A stretch of DNA of 64,000 nt from Phycicoccus sp. HDW14 (lineage in GTDB: Bacteria; Actinomycetota; Actinomycetes; Actinomycetales; Dermatophilaceae). The notes under the pieces are model-generated. The model ran no database searches and was not told where the DNA came from. It worked only from the letters and a program-made list of their open reading frames with translations. The stretch spans positions 1 through 64,000 of the forward strand of contig NZ_CP049935.1 of assembly GCF_011383005.1 (NCBI RefSeq). Direction: 5' to 3'. Positions 16,692 to 23,814 of the stretch are shown here, piece by piece (position 1 is the stretch's first letter; the number at the start of each line of letters is the position of its first letter). Made by a program: the position numbers and the translations under genes.

Positions 16692-17713
16692 CCGGCTACC
16701 TCCACGAGGTCCTGCTCGTGACCCTCGACGGGCTGCCCGCAGACGCGGCACTGGCCCTCGTCGAGGGAGCGCCGGTAGGCGTGGCGGGACTCGTCGGCGC
16801 GGATGACGTGCTCCCAGCACTCACCGCACCCGGTCATCCCGATCTGTCGTGCACCGCGACCGTGCTCGTTGAGGCAGCGTGCTCGGACGCGACCGGCGAG
16901 CGGGTGCTCCGCGCCGAGGTGGAAGCGGTAGGTGGCGTGGGGGCGAGCTGTGCCGGCCCGGGCACGGCCGACGGTGCTCGCCTGGGTGACGCCCATCTGG
17001 CCGGCCTCGACGAGGTCCTGCTGCTCGGTCGAGAGGTTGAGCAGGGCGAGGCGGTTACTCACGAACGAGTCGGAGCGTCCGATCCGCTTCGCGAGCTCCT
17101 GGCCGGTCCAGCTCTTCGAGACCTTGAGCCGGTTCAGCGCCCGCGCCTCCTCCATCGGTGAGAGGTCGCGCCGCTGGCCGTTCTCGATGAGCATCGCCGC
17201 GAGCACGTCGTCGGGACGGAGGTCCTTCGAGACGATGACCTCGGTGGAGGCGTGGCCCAAGCGCTGCAGCGCGGCGAGGCGGCGGTGGCCGGCGACGACG
17301 ACCAGGGCGGCGCCGTGGCGGCGGACGACGATCGGCTGCAGGAGACCGGACTGGCGGATCGACTCTGCCAGCTCGTCGACGTCGCCGAGGTCCTCGCGCG
17401 GGTTGTCCGGGTCCGGGTGAACGTCTGCGAGCGCCACCGTGACGAGGGTGCGACCGGTCATCGCCTCGGCGGCCGCGGCCGGCTTCTCCTGGGCGGCCGC
17501 GCGAAGCTGCTCGAGCGAGGCCCGCATCGCCTCGGTGTCGGGGTAGCCGTGGGTGCGGGCGATCTCCGCGGCGTGCGGGTAGGACAGCCCGGTGACCTCG
17601 GCGGCCTTCGCCACGGACTGGCGCAGCGCCACCTCCACGAGGCGCACCTCGAGCTCCTGTGAGACCGTCGCGCGCTTCACGACCGGGCTCCGTTGAGGCT
17701 CACTGGCGCTCAC
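16688..17713 (-). CDS. ParB/Spo0J-family protein with zinc-ribbon tail
   Basis: The 341-residue product has an N-terminal regulatory segment, a ParB N-domain at about residues 90-200 ([19 protein letters not shown], then [15 protein letters not shown] and [20 protein letters not shown]) and a helix-turn-helix ([20 protein letters not shown]). After residue 245 come zinc clusters GCGECWEHV and [12 protein letters not shown] second ParB-like protein follows at 14433-15979. The GTG start at 17713 overlaps the upstream gene by 14 bases. Confidence 0.84.
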   Translation of the reverse strand: MSASEPQRSPVVKRATVSQELEVRLVEVALRQSVAKAAEVTGLSYPHAAEIARTHGYPDTEAMRASLEQLRAAAQEKPAAAAEAMTGRTLVTVALADVHPDPDNPREDLGDVDELAESIRQSGLLQPIVVRRHGAALVVVAGHRRLAALQRLGHASTEVIVSKDLRPDDVLAAMLIENGQRRDLSPMEEARALNRLKVSKSWTGQELAKRIGRSDSFVSNRLALLNLSTEQQDLVEAGQMGVTQASTVGRARAGTARPHATYRFHLGAEHPLAGRVRARCLNEHGRGARQIGMTGCGECWEHVIRADESRHAYRRSLDEGQCRVCGQPVEGHEQDLVEVAG

Positions 17714-18527
17714 CCCGGCGGCGGGCGGCGACGAGGGTCACGATGCCGGCGAAGAGGATGGCACCGCCGAGCAGCGCCGTCAGCTGCACGTCCTGCGGCC
17801 CGGTGGCCGCGAGTTGGGCGCGCTGCGTGACCGCCGGCGCCGGGCTCGTCGTCGACGACGTGACCGGCAGCTGGGTGGCGCTCGTGCTCGTCGACGGGCT
17901 GCTGCTCGAGGACGACGTCGTCGACGGTGTGCTGGTCGGGGTCGACGACGGCGTCTCGGACGGGGTCTCCGTGGGCGTGGGGGAGGGCGTCTCGGACGGT
18001 GTCGGCGACGGGCTCGGCGTCTCGGACGGCGTTGGGGTGCCGCTCGGGGTCTCCGTGGGCGTGGGCGTCGACGAGGGCGTCTCGGACGGCGTCGGGGTGC
18101 CGCTGGGCGTCACCGACGGCGTCGGCACCGACACGGTCTCCGACGGGGTGGGGGTGGGGCTCGGCGAGGGAGTGCTCGAGCATCCCGGGCCGGGCGGCAG
18201 GAACTGGTGGCTCAGGTAGACGGCCTGGTCCTCCGGGACGCCGCCGGCGATGGTCAGCAGCCCGTCGTCGTCGAGGGCGTCGACGACGCGCCGGTCGTGG
18301 TGGGTCTCGTACCGGTAGGTGTCGACCTGTCGCCACGAGCACTCGACGACCTCGACGGTCTGGGGCCACCAGTCGCCGAACGGATCCGTCGTCGGGTCGA
18401 TCCCGGCCGGCAGGTACCAGGTGCGGGTCGTGGTCTCGCCGTGCCCGGTCGCGAGCGCGGGGACGGCCGTGGTGAGGGCGCCGACGACCAGGAGGAGCGT
18501 CGCGGCGAGGATGCGGGTGCGGTTCAT
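17700..18527 (-). CDS. Secreted, sortase-type (LAATG) cell-surface protein
   Basis: The 275-residue protein has an N-terminal signal peptide ([20 protein letters not shown]), a folded region of about 100 residues with W/Y/C (residues 35-125), a 120-residue Ser/Thr/Pro stalk, then [10 protein letters not shown], a hydrophobic span ([18 protein letters not shown]) and an Arg tail (AARRRGERQ). This is the signal/stalk/LPxTG-like/TM/charged-tail plan of sortase substrates. It would decorate the host wall and may change surface properties of the lysogen. No sortase gene is in the window. Confidence 0.8.
   Translation of the reverse strand: MNRTRILAATLLLVVGALTTAVPALATGHGETTTRTWYLPAGIDPTTDPFGDWWPQTVEVVECSWRQVDTYRYETHHDRRVVDALDDDGLLTIAGGVPEDQAVYLSHQFLPPGPGCSSTPSPSPTPTPSETVSVPTPSVTPSGTPTPSETPSSTPTPTETPSGTPTPSETPSPSPTPSETPSPTPTETPSETPSSTPTSTPSTTSSSSSSPSTSTSATQLPVTSSTTSPAPAVTQRAQLAATGPQDVQLTALLGGAILFAGIVTLVAARRRGERQ
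17941..18180. repeat. Degenerate tandem repeat coding the Ser/Thr/Pro stalk
   Basis: The DNA repeats GTCTCGGACGG/GTCTCCGTGGG-type blocks with small variations. In the encoded protein they give alternating S/T-P-S/T-E/G-T-P units. Such stalks are prone to length variation by slippage. Confidence 0.75.
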
Positions 18528-18799
18528 CGAAGGTCCTGACTGGTGGTGGGGAGGTCGAGTGCGTCGAGCTGGGAGCGTCCGGCTCGCTGGTCGAAGGGGG
18601 AGCGGTCCGCGCTGCGGATGAACCACCGGGTCACGAGGCCGAGGAGCACGAGGATCAGCAGCGGCAGGGCCCAGGCGTTGCCGGCGGGGTGGGCGAGGCC
18701 GAACTCGGCGGCGGCCCGGAACGCGACCACGAGCGCGAGTGCGGCGGCGACGGTCCTGGTGAACCGGACGACGAGGCGGCCGCGGCGGGTCAGGACCAC
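18524..18799 (-). CDS. Small phage membrane protein
   Basis: The 91-residue product is read from GTG 18799, with a GGGAGG site six bases upstream. Two hydrophobic segments ([17 protein letters not shown] and [18 protein letters not shown]) suggest two membrane spans. The C-terminus is polar ([16 protein letters not shown]). It immediately precedes the LAATG protein and overlaps it by four bases. Unknown function. Confidence 0.62.
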   Translation of the reverse strand: MVLTRRGRLVVRFTRTVAAALALVVAFRAAAEFGLAHPAGNAWALPLLILVLLGLVTRWFIRSADRSPFDQRAGRSQLDALDLPTTSQDLR

Positions 18800-19044
18800 G
18801 ACGCACCTCCCGAGAGCGCCTTGTTGAGTCGCCGTAGGTCCTTGAGCTGCTGGAAGGTCTCCGCCCACCATTCCTCGGCAGCGAAGGTCTGATGCGCGAG
18901 CTCCGTTGCCGTGTCGGCATCACCGCGCCGCAAGGCTGCGGCGCACTGCCTGCCCAGCGCCCCGCTGCGAGACCACGCTCGCTCTTCGGCCTGCACTGCC
19001 TGCTCCACGCTCGGGCCGGCCGACACTGTCGCGGTCGTCACCAC
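18790..19044 (-). CDS. Small phage protein of unknown function
   Basis: The product is 84 residues from GTG 19044, or 83 from the second GTG at 19041, which overlaps the previous stop as GTGA. Trp/Ala-rich helices are seen ([20 protein letters not shown]). No family recognised. Confidence 0.58.
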   Translation of the reverse strand: MVTTATVSAGPSVEQAVQAEERAWSRSGALGRQCAAALRRGDADTATELAHQTFAAEEWWAETFQQLKDLRRLNKALSGGASWS

Positions 19045-19436
19045 AGGTCCTTGACGTCGAGCGGCTCGCGGGCCGGGACCGGGCGTGCGCCCTCGGTCGA
19101 ACCGTCGGCGAGGACCAGGACTGCGCCGAGTGGACGCTCGGCGCGGGCGATGTCGAGCGCCGAGGCCTGCTCGTCGACGCGGACCTCGAGGAGCGCGGAC
19201 GACGCCGCGGTCTGGACGTAGGCGTCAGCGAGCGGGGCCGGCATCCGGAGCGCGGAGGTCTGCGCGCTGATCGTCTGCTGGCGCAGGTGGATGGCGTACA
19301 GCTCGTCGGTGGCCTCGCGGAGGGTGACCGAGTGCGCGGCGAGCCGGGCGGACAGGCGCAGCAGGCGGCGCTCGATCGCGTCGGCTAGGGCCGGGTGCTG
19401 CCTGGCGGCGGGGCGGCGGGTCGCGACGGCGGTCAC
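19038..19436 (-). CDS. Phage hypothetical protein
   Basis: The 132-residue product starts at GTG 19436 (GTGA overlap). Residues 10-70 are helical and rich in Arg/Ala. The rest has alternating strands (ALLEVRVDEQASALDI). No domain recognised. It belongs to the leftward early operon. Confidence 0.6.
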   Translation of the reverse strand: MTAVATRRPAARQHPALADAIERRLLRLSARLAAHSVTLREATDELYAIHLRQQTISAQTSALRMPAPLADAYVQTAASSALLEVRVDEQASALDIARAERPLGAVLVLADGSTEGARPVPAREPLDVKDLW

Positions 19437-19846
19437 GGGAGCAGGTCCTTGTCGACGAGCCAGAGGCCGCGGGCGTCGAGGTCGGCGACGGCGGCCGCTG
19501 CGAACGTGACCTTGAGCTCGGCGCGGTGGCGGAACCGGACGGTCAGGGTCTGGCCGTGGGTCTTGCCGCCGGAAGGGACGATGACGTACGCGACGCGGCC
19601 ACGCATCAGGGCGGCGAAGAGGCTGCGCTGGCGGCTCGTCGAGAGGAGCTGGACCTGCACGGCGATGCCCGCGTCGGCCTCGCCCGGGCCGGGCTCACCG
19701 AGGGCGATCAGGATGTCGTCGACGTCGTCGGTGATGACCTGGGCCGCGGGGGCATCGACGTCGGCGACCGAGGGCCGGATCGGGCGGACGGTGCCCGCCA
19801 GATCGGCGGGGGAGGGGTGGTGTTCTGCGGTGGTCGGCTGGTCCAT
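19433..19846 (-). CDS. Phage hypothetical protein
   Basis: The 137-residue product starts MDQPTTAEHHPSPADLAGTV. It has an acidic segment ITDDVDDILIALGEPG and a basic C-terminal half (RGRVAYVIVPSGGKTHG). The 244-base gap 19847-20090 upstream shows no gene; it has short GTTCGGCTG direct repeats and may hold a promoter for this long operon. Confidence 0.6.
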   Translation of the reverse strand: MDQPTTAEHHPSPADLAGTVRPIRPSVADVDAPAAQVITDDVDDILIALGEPGPGEADAGIAVQVQLLSTSRQRSLFAALMRGRVAYVIVPSGGKTHGQTLTVRFRHRAELKVTFAAAAVADLDARGLWLVDKDLLP

Positions 19847-20090
19847 CACGGGACCTCGCTTCCTGTTCGGCTGTTCGGCTGGGGTGGTGCGGTGGTGAGG
19901 TGGTCCCCGACCAGGCGAGAGGCGTGCCCCGGAACAGAGGGGGGGACTCCGCTCGACAGGTGGCCGGTCTCGCCTGGCCGGGGACTGAGGTCGGGACGGC
20001 CGCCGCAAGGTCCTGACGGCTCGGTGCGCTGCCCCTACAGCTGCGCGTGGTGAGCCCGGACCCGACACAGGGGTGGCGGCCGCCCCGGGT

Positions 20091-20450
20091 CTAGGGCGGA
20101 GAGCGGCCGGGGCCGCCCGGGGCGTACCAGTCCGCGACGCGCGCGGCCTGCTCGCGGGCGTCGGCGGCCATGCACTTCGTGCACAGGCCGGACTCCACGT
20201 CGACGTGCCGGTCGGTGGCGCCGCAACGGGTGCATGGGTTCGCGACGTCGTCGAACGTCAGTTGGGCGCCGGCGGCACGCTCGACGCGCTCCTGCTCGGC
20301 GGCCTGGGCGACGAGGTCCTCGAAACCCTCCGGGCGGCGGGGTGTGTAGCCCAGCGCGCTCGACCGGCACGAGTGGTGGTTCTTGAAGCGCTGCCCGCAC
20401 AGGTCGCACCGCACGAAGCCGTGCGCGTCGACCCGGGTCACGGTGGCCAT
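20091..20450 (-). CDS. Zinc-ribbon phage protein
   Basis: The 119-residue product from ATG 20450 has FVRCDLCGQRFKNHHSCRSS and NPCTRCGATDR...GLCTKCMAADA, two Cys-X2-Cys zinc sites. Likely DNA- or protein-binding in the early phase. It diverges from a small rightward gene at 20531; the 80-base gap between them may hold promoters for both. Confidence 0.68.
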   Translation of the reverse strand: MATVTRVDAHGFVRCDLCGQRFKNHHSCRSSALGYTPRRPEGFEDLVAQAAEQERVERAAGAQLTFDDVANPCTRCGATDRHVDVESGLCTKCMAADAREQAARVADWYAPGGPGRSPP

Positions 20451-20530
20451 CACCGCTCGCCCCTCGCCACGAGCCGCGCTACCGTGCGCAGACGGCGCCG
20501 CAAGGAGCGCCACCGGAGAGCGGAGACGCC

Positions 20531-20731
20531 ATGTGGTTCTGCGTCGACAGGTACACCTTCGAGATCTCGACCGCCGAAGGTGCCGAGCTCATGGACAAGG
20601 TCCGGGACAGCGAGCGCAACGGAGTCGCGGTCATGGTGGATCTTGGCGACGGCCAGACCCTCCGAATCCCGGGCGGTTCGCTCGTCGCGCTGCTCAACGA
20701 CCGCCCCGACGGTCTGATCGCCCTCGACTGA
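20531..20731 (+). CDS. Small phage protein, rightward
   Basis: The 66-residue product begins MWFCVDRYTFEISTAEGAEL and reads as a compact alpha/beta unit (GVAVMVDLGDGQTLRIPGGS). It is one of the few plus-strand genes of the prophage. No family recognised. Confidence 0.55.
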   Translation: MWFCVDRYTFEISTAEGAELMDKVRDSERNGVAVMVDLGDGQTLRIPGGSLVALLNDRPDGLIALD

Positions 20732-20811
20732 GGAGCGACGGAACAGCAGGTCGCTGACAGCGCCATTGCCGTCGATCGGGCGAATCCGGTCCTCGACTCG
20801 AATCCACACCA

Positions 20812-21030
20812 TCAGGACCGCCCCCCTGCGACCCGTGTGCGGGGCACGGCCCGCTCGCCGCGGTCCACGACGGCCTGACACGTCGCCCGGTACAGCTGGC
20901 CCAAGCGGGCCGGCGGGGGGCCGTGCTCGGCCCGCACTCGCTCCCACCACTGCGCCGCGGTCTCGACGTCATTTACAGTCGAACGCTTGTTCGCCTGCGG
21001 GCCGTGGGTGGTCTCGCTTACGGTGACCAT
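20812..21030 (-). CDS. Small phage protein next to the repressor gene
   Basis: The 72-residue product starts MVTVSETTHGPQANKRSTVN. Central helix ETAAQWWERVRAEHG. Its start overlaps the last base of the leftward HTH regulator (21030), so the two are cotranscribed. No family recognised. Confidence 0.58.
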   Translation of the reverse strand: MVTVSETTHGPQANKRSTVNDVETAAQWWERVRAEHGPPPARLGQLYRATCQAVVDRGERAVPRTRVAGGRS

Positions 21031-21266
21031 CACGCCGCCGCCATGTCGCTCGCGCGGCCGAGGAGGGTGGGGACGGTGACGTGCAACGCGTCGCAGATCA
21101 GGAGCGTGTCCAGCAGGCCAAGGGGGCTCTCGCCGCGCAGCTTCCGCGAGAGAGACGGCTGCGAGATCCCGGTGACGGCCGACAGCCGCGTCACGTTGAC
21201 GCCCTGCCGACCGAGCTCTGCGCGGATCTCCGCGAGGACTGCTGGGATGAACTGCTCGGGCGTCAT
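21030..21266 (-). CDS. Helix-turn-helix phage regulator (Cro/C1 type), leftward
   Basis: The 78-residue product from ATG 21266 carries an HTH_XRE-like motif (VTRLSAVTGISQPSLSRKLR). It faces the second regulator at 21340. A -10-like TATGTT at 21274-21279 and -35-like TTGTAC at 21297-21302, spaced 17, place transcription start at about the ATG, so the mRNA is probably leaderless. The long leftward early operon and the integrase lie on either side. Confidence 0.8.
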   Translation of the reverse strand: MTPEQFIPAVLAEIRAELGRQGVNVTRLSAVTGISQPSLSRKLRGESPLGLLDTLLICDALHVTVPTLLGRASDMAAA

Positions 21267-21273
21267 GCGGTAC

Positions 21274-21302
21274 AACATAAATGCGAAACTGCATAAGTAC
21301 AA
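21274..21302 (-). promoter_or_regulatory. Promoter for the leftward phage regulator, leaderless
   Basis: On the minus strand, TTGTAC (21302-21297), a 17-base spacer and TATGTT (21279-21274) are followed by 7 bases and the ATG at 21266. The spacer contains an imperfect ATGC...GCAT dyad and adjacent AAGTAC direct repeats, possible operators for the two regulators. Confidence 0.5.
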
Positions 21303-21339
21303 GTACCCTGATCGGATTTCTTCCCGACGTGCCAGACTC

Positions 21340-21597
21340 ATGGGCGTGCCGAACGCAGCGAAGCAGCGCCTCATGGACGTCGAGATGCGCGTGATGAAGC
21401 AGATCGACGACGCGCGGAAGGCCTCAGGGATGAGTCAGGAACAGCTGGCCGAACTCATCGGGGTGTCCCAGGGCCAGGTCTCTCGGATGCTGGCTGCGAA
21501 GTCGCCAGCGAGCTTGGCCGAGACGATCAAGCTTTGTGATGCTGTTGGGCTCGATCTAGCCGCCGTGGTTGCTCGCGCCGAGAGCAGCGCTGGTTAG
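21340..21597 (+). CDS. Helix-turn-helix phage regulator (Cro/C1 type), rightward
   Basis: The 85-residue product starts MGVPNAAKQRLMDVEMRVMK and has the XRE-family motif MSQEQLAELIGVSQGQVSRM. It diverges from the leftward regulator across a 73-base gap, as expected for a lysis-lysogeny switch. Which of the two acts as repressor is not known. Confidence 0.8.
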   Translation: MGVPNAAKQRLMDVEMRVMKQIDDARKASGMSQEQLAELIGVSQGQVSRMLAAKSPASLAETIKLCDAVGLDLAAVVARAESSAG

Positions 21598-21655
21598 CGG
21601 GGGCGGGCAGGCCAGTTGAGTCACAGCCGGATTGCGGATGCGAAGGGGAATGCCT

Positions 21656-22006
21656 ATGGCCGATCAGGACTGGCGCGAGGTGCCGTGGCACAAGCGGACG
21701 AAGGAGCAGCGCCGCGCCAGGTTCGCCGAGGCCGAGGCTGCGCGTAAGGAGAAGTTCTCGGGCCAGCGCGCGGCGTTGGCAGAGCAGAAGCAGGCCGTCG
21801 ACGAGACCTGGGCTCGCAGTCGCTCGGAGGGTGCCGCTCGACCTCAGAAGGTGGCGCGGTCGCGACGGGACCCGAACGTGCAGGCCTACCGGGCGCTGCG
21901 AGCGCAGGCGTGGATGTCGAACATCCAGCTCGGGCTGATGCTTGCGCCGATCGTGATTGTGCTGCCGGTGGTCGTCGGCTTTGTGATCTTCGTGCTCGTG
22001 AACTGA
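21656..22006 (+). CDS. Small single-span membrane protein of the phage
   Basis: The 116-residue product is read from ATG 21656, with AAGGGGA seven bases before it (an earlier ATG at 21650 is too close to that site). A charged helical N-terminal half precedes a C-terminal hydrophobic segment (LGLMLAPIVIVLPVVVGFVI). It lies in the lysogeny region, rightward after a regulator and convergent with the integrase. A superinfection-exclusion role is possible; not shown. Confidence 0.65.
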   Translation: MADQDWREVPWHKRTKEQRRARFAEAEAARKEKFSGQRAALAEQKQAVDETWARSRSEGAARPQKVARSRRDPNVQAYRALRAQAWMSNIQLGLMLAPIVIVLPVVVGFVIFVLVN

Positions 22007-22012
22007 GCAGGG

Positions 22013-23419
22013 TCACCATCGCGGGCGCACGTCAATCAGGTTGGGGTCGAACGTCTTCCGGCCGCGAGCCTGCGGGCCGGCCTTGAGGATCCTCACGGTG
22101 ACGGCCTCGGCAAGGAGGGTGCGCTGCTGGCCGAGGTCCATGCCCCTCCACATCGCGATGGGATCCGACAGGTCCAGCGACGCCAGGAACGGCGGTCTCC
22201 GCAGCCGGCGCGCGCGCTGCTCGGCCTCCTCGATCTGGGGGAGGAGCTTGGCCTCGATCCGGGCGAGCGAGACCAGCGAGACCGCGCCATCGGCGGCGCC
22301 GTCGACGAAGCCGCGGAGCCGCGCCCGGAGCGCGGTCACCTCGGCCTCGGCTTCGAGGAGCTCGGGGGTGGCCGTGTCGGGGTCCGGGGTGTCGAGGTTG
22401 GACAGGACGAACATCAGCCGCTCGACGACGTGCTCATCGACGGGGATGCGCCGACGGGTGACCTTGGAGCAGTACTTGCAGGCGTACGTCGAGAAGCCGC
22501 GGTCGGTGTGGTGGACCATGGGGCCGCCGCACTCACCGCACTTCGCGATGCCCGAGAGCAGCTGCTTCACGGCGCGGTCGATCCGCGGCTGTCCCGCGCT
22601 GACGTGCTGCAGCACCGCCTGGGCCTGCTCCCACGTGTCGCGCTCGACCAGGCCCGGCCACTGCGCCTCGCCGATGACCTCGCCCCGGTGCACCCGCAGG
22701 CCGGCGTACGTGGGGCGCTGGACCATGCGCTTGACCGACGCCGGCAGCCACCCCGCCGCCCCGGACCGCTTCAACGGCGGTCGGGGCGTCGGCACGCCGC
22801 GCGCGGTGAGGTCGGCCGCGATCCGGTAGATCGGGTCGCCGGCGACGACCCGCCGGTAGATCTCCTGCACCACCGGCGCGGTCTCTTCGTCCGGGACCTG
22901 GCGCAGCAGCTCTCCAGTGGTGTCGTCGTAGACCCGCCGGTACCCGTACGGCAGCCGCCCGACGGGGGAGCCCTCGAGCGCCCGCGAGCGCATCGTGCGC
23001 TGGATCCGTTCGCTGTTGCGGGCGGACTCGTCCTCGGCGAGGAGTGCGTCGAGGCCGGTGCGGAACCTGTCGGCGCGCTTGGCCAGGTCGTAGACGGTGC
23101 CCATGTAGCCCCACGAGACGTTGTTCTCGGCGCAGAGCCGGCGCAGGTCGGTGTAGGCCTCGAGCGAGCGGGTGGCGCGGGAGTGCTCCCACGTCAGCAG
23201 GACGTCGATCCGACCGGAGGATACGAGCTCGACGAGGGCGTCCCAGCCGGGGCGGGCCGTCTTGGCGTAGCGAGAGGCCGAGCCGGTCTCGCGGATGACC
23301 TCGACGACGTCCCAGCCCTCGCGGGCAGCCCACGCCATGGACTCCTCGACCTGCTCGGGGACCGACCGGGAGCGGCCGCCCTGGTCTTGACTGACTCGGG
23401 CGTGGATTCCTGCGCGCAC
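22013..23419 (-). CDS. Large serine integrase (site-specific recombinase)
   Basis: The 468-residue product is a large serine recombinase that inserts and excises the phage at attP/attB. The resolvase domain has the catalytic Ser in HARVSQDQ (about residue 10) and follows with ASRYAKTARPGWDALVE. The recombinase domain carries GRLPYGYRR. A zinc ribbon with four Cys (CGECGGPM...CKYC) and a coiled coil are present. The GTG at 23419 is chosen for its position seven bases after TACCGT. The gene ends against the 21656-22006 gene, tail to tail. Confidence 0.92.
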   Translation of the reverse strand: MRAGIHARVSQDQGGRSRSVPEQVEESMAWAAREGWDVVEVIRETGSASRYAKTARPGWDALVELVSSGRIDVLLTWEHSRATRSLEAYTDLRRLCAENNVSWGYMGTVYDLAKRADRFRTGLDALLAEDESARNSERIQRTMRSRALEGSPVGRLPYGYRRVYDDTTGELLRQVPDEETAPVVQEIYRRVVAGDPIYRIAADLTARGVPTPRPPLKRSGAAGWLPASVKRMVQRPTYAGLRVHRGEVIGEAQWPGLVERDTWEQAQAVLQHVSAGQPRIDRAVKQLLSGIAKCGECGGPMVHHTDRGFSTYACKYCSKVTRRRIPVDEHVVERLMFVLSNLDTPDPDTATPELLEAEAEVTALRARLRGFVDGAADGAVSLVSLARIEAKLLPQIEEAEQRARRLRRPPFLASLDLSDPIAMWRGMDLGQQRTLLAEAVTVRILKAGPQARGRKTFDPNLIDVRPRW

Positions 23420-23426
23420 GGGTGCT

Positions 23427-23432
23427 ACGGTA
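23427..23432 (-). promoter_or_regulatory. Extended -10-like element for the integrase (leaderless start)
   Basis: On the minus strand TACCGT (23432-23427) lies 7 bases before the GTG at 23419, consistent with a leaderless message. It lies within about 25 bases of the attachment junction, so promoter and attP overlap; excision might change the upstream half. No clear -35. Confidence 0.4.
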
Positions 23433-23444
23433 ACACCAACAACT

Positions 23445-23460
23445 GAACGTTTCGTAGGGT
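23445..23460. other. Prophage-host junction (attachment site)
   Basis: The transporter frame is host-like up to about 23457 and phage-like beyond. The crossover must lie near the codons before CTA CGA AAC on the minus strand. Serine integrases share only two core bases, so the exact point cannot be set from one end. Confidence 0.55.
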
Positions 23461-23739
23461 GAAGGCGGTGAGGTCCCAGAAGCCGGTGCCGAACGTCTCG
23501 GCCACGGCGGCGGGCGTCGAGCCGTTGGCCAGCGCCGCGACCGAGATGATGACGACCCCGAGCGCCGCGAAGATCCAGGCGTCGGGGAACCACTTCTCGG
23601 TGAAGGCGGCGAAGGTCTGGGCGACGCGGGCGAGCCCGCGCTCCCCGGTGTCAGGGGGTGCGGTCGTCGAGGACATGGCAGACCACCCTGCCAGAGCGCG
23701 TCGGCCGTGGGCCGCTCCGGTGCAGGGCGTCTGGACCCG

Positions 23740-23769
23740 GCGAAACCGGTGTCAGCACACGGGTTTCGC
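23740..23769. terminator. Hairpin after menB
   Basis: Arms 23740-23752 and 23757-23769 pair with one mismatch around a CAGC loop. It lies 46 bases beyond the menB stop and just before the interrupted transporter start, so it would end the menB message. No U-tract. Confidence 0.5.
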
Positions 23770-23814
23770 GGGTCGCGGGACGCGCGGTCACGCGATCGCG
23801 CCGGGGGGTCGGGG

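Larger units (their letters stand above)
1..23455. mobile_element. Integrated tailed phage (prophage), right part, serine-integrase type
   Basis: The region holds a serine integrase at its right edge, a divergent repressor-type switch, a long early operon and a head/packaging module with terminase, portal, ClpP-like protease and capsid. All but four genes run leftward. The right boundary is set where the reading frame of a host transporter (23425-23676) stops matching its family, close to the integrase start. The left boundary, tail genes and lysis genes lie outside the window. The order integrase - regulators - early genes - terminase - portal - protease - capsid is normal for a siphovirus-like temperate actinophage. 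Whether it is inducible cannot be told from this part. Confidence 0.93.
23425..23676 (-). pseudogene. Short-chain fatty acid transporter (AtoE-like), N-terminal fragment cut by the prophage
   Basis: The reading frame starts MSSTTAPPDTGERGLARVAQ and runs AFTEKWFPDAWIFAALGVVI, the N-terminus of short-chain fatty acid transporters (TIGR00366-like). After DLTAFT the match stops and a short phage-derived tail ends at TAG (83 residues; the family usually has about 450). The rest of the gene should lie beyond the left end of the prophage. Interruption abolishes transport unless the phage excises. Confidence 0.82.

Noticed and set aside
23445..23676. tRNA gene as attachment target
   Set aside because: No cloverleaf; the joint lies in a transporter coding sequence and the integrase is of serine type.
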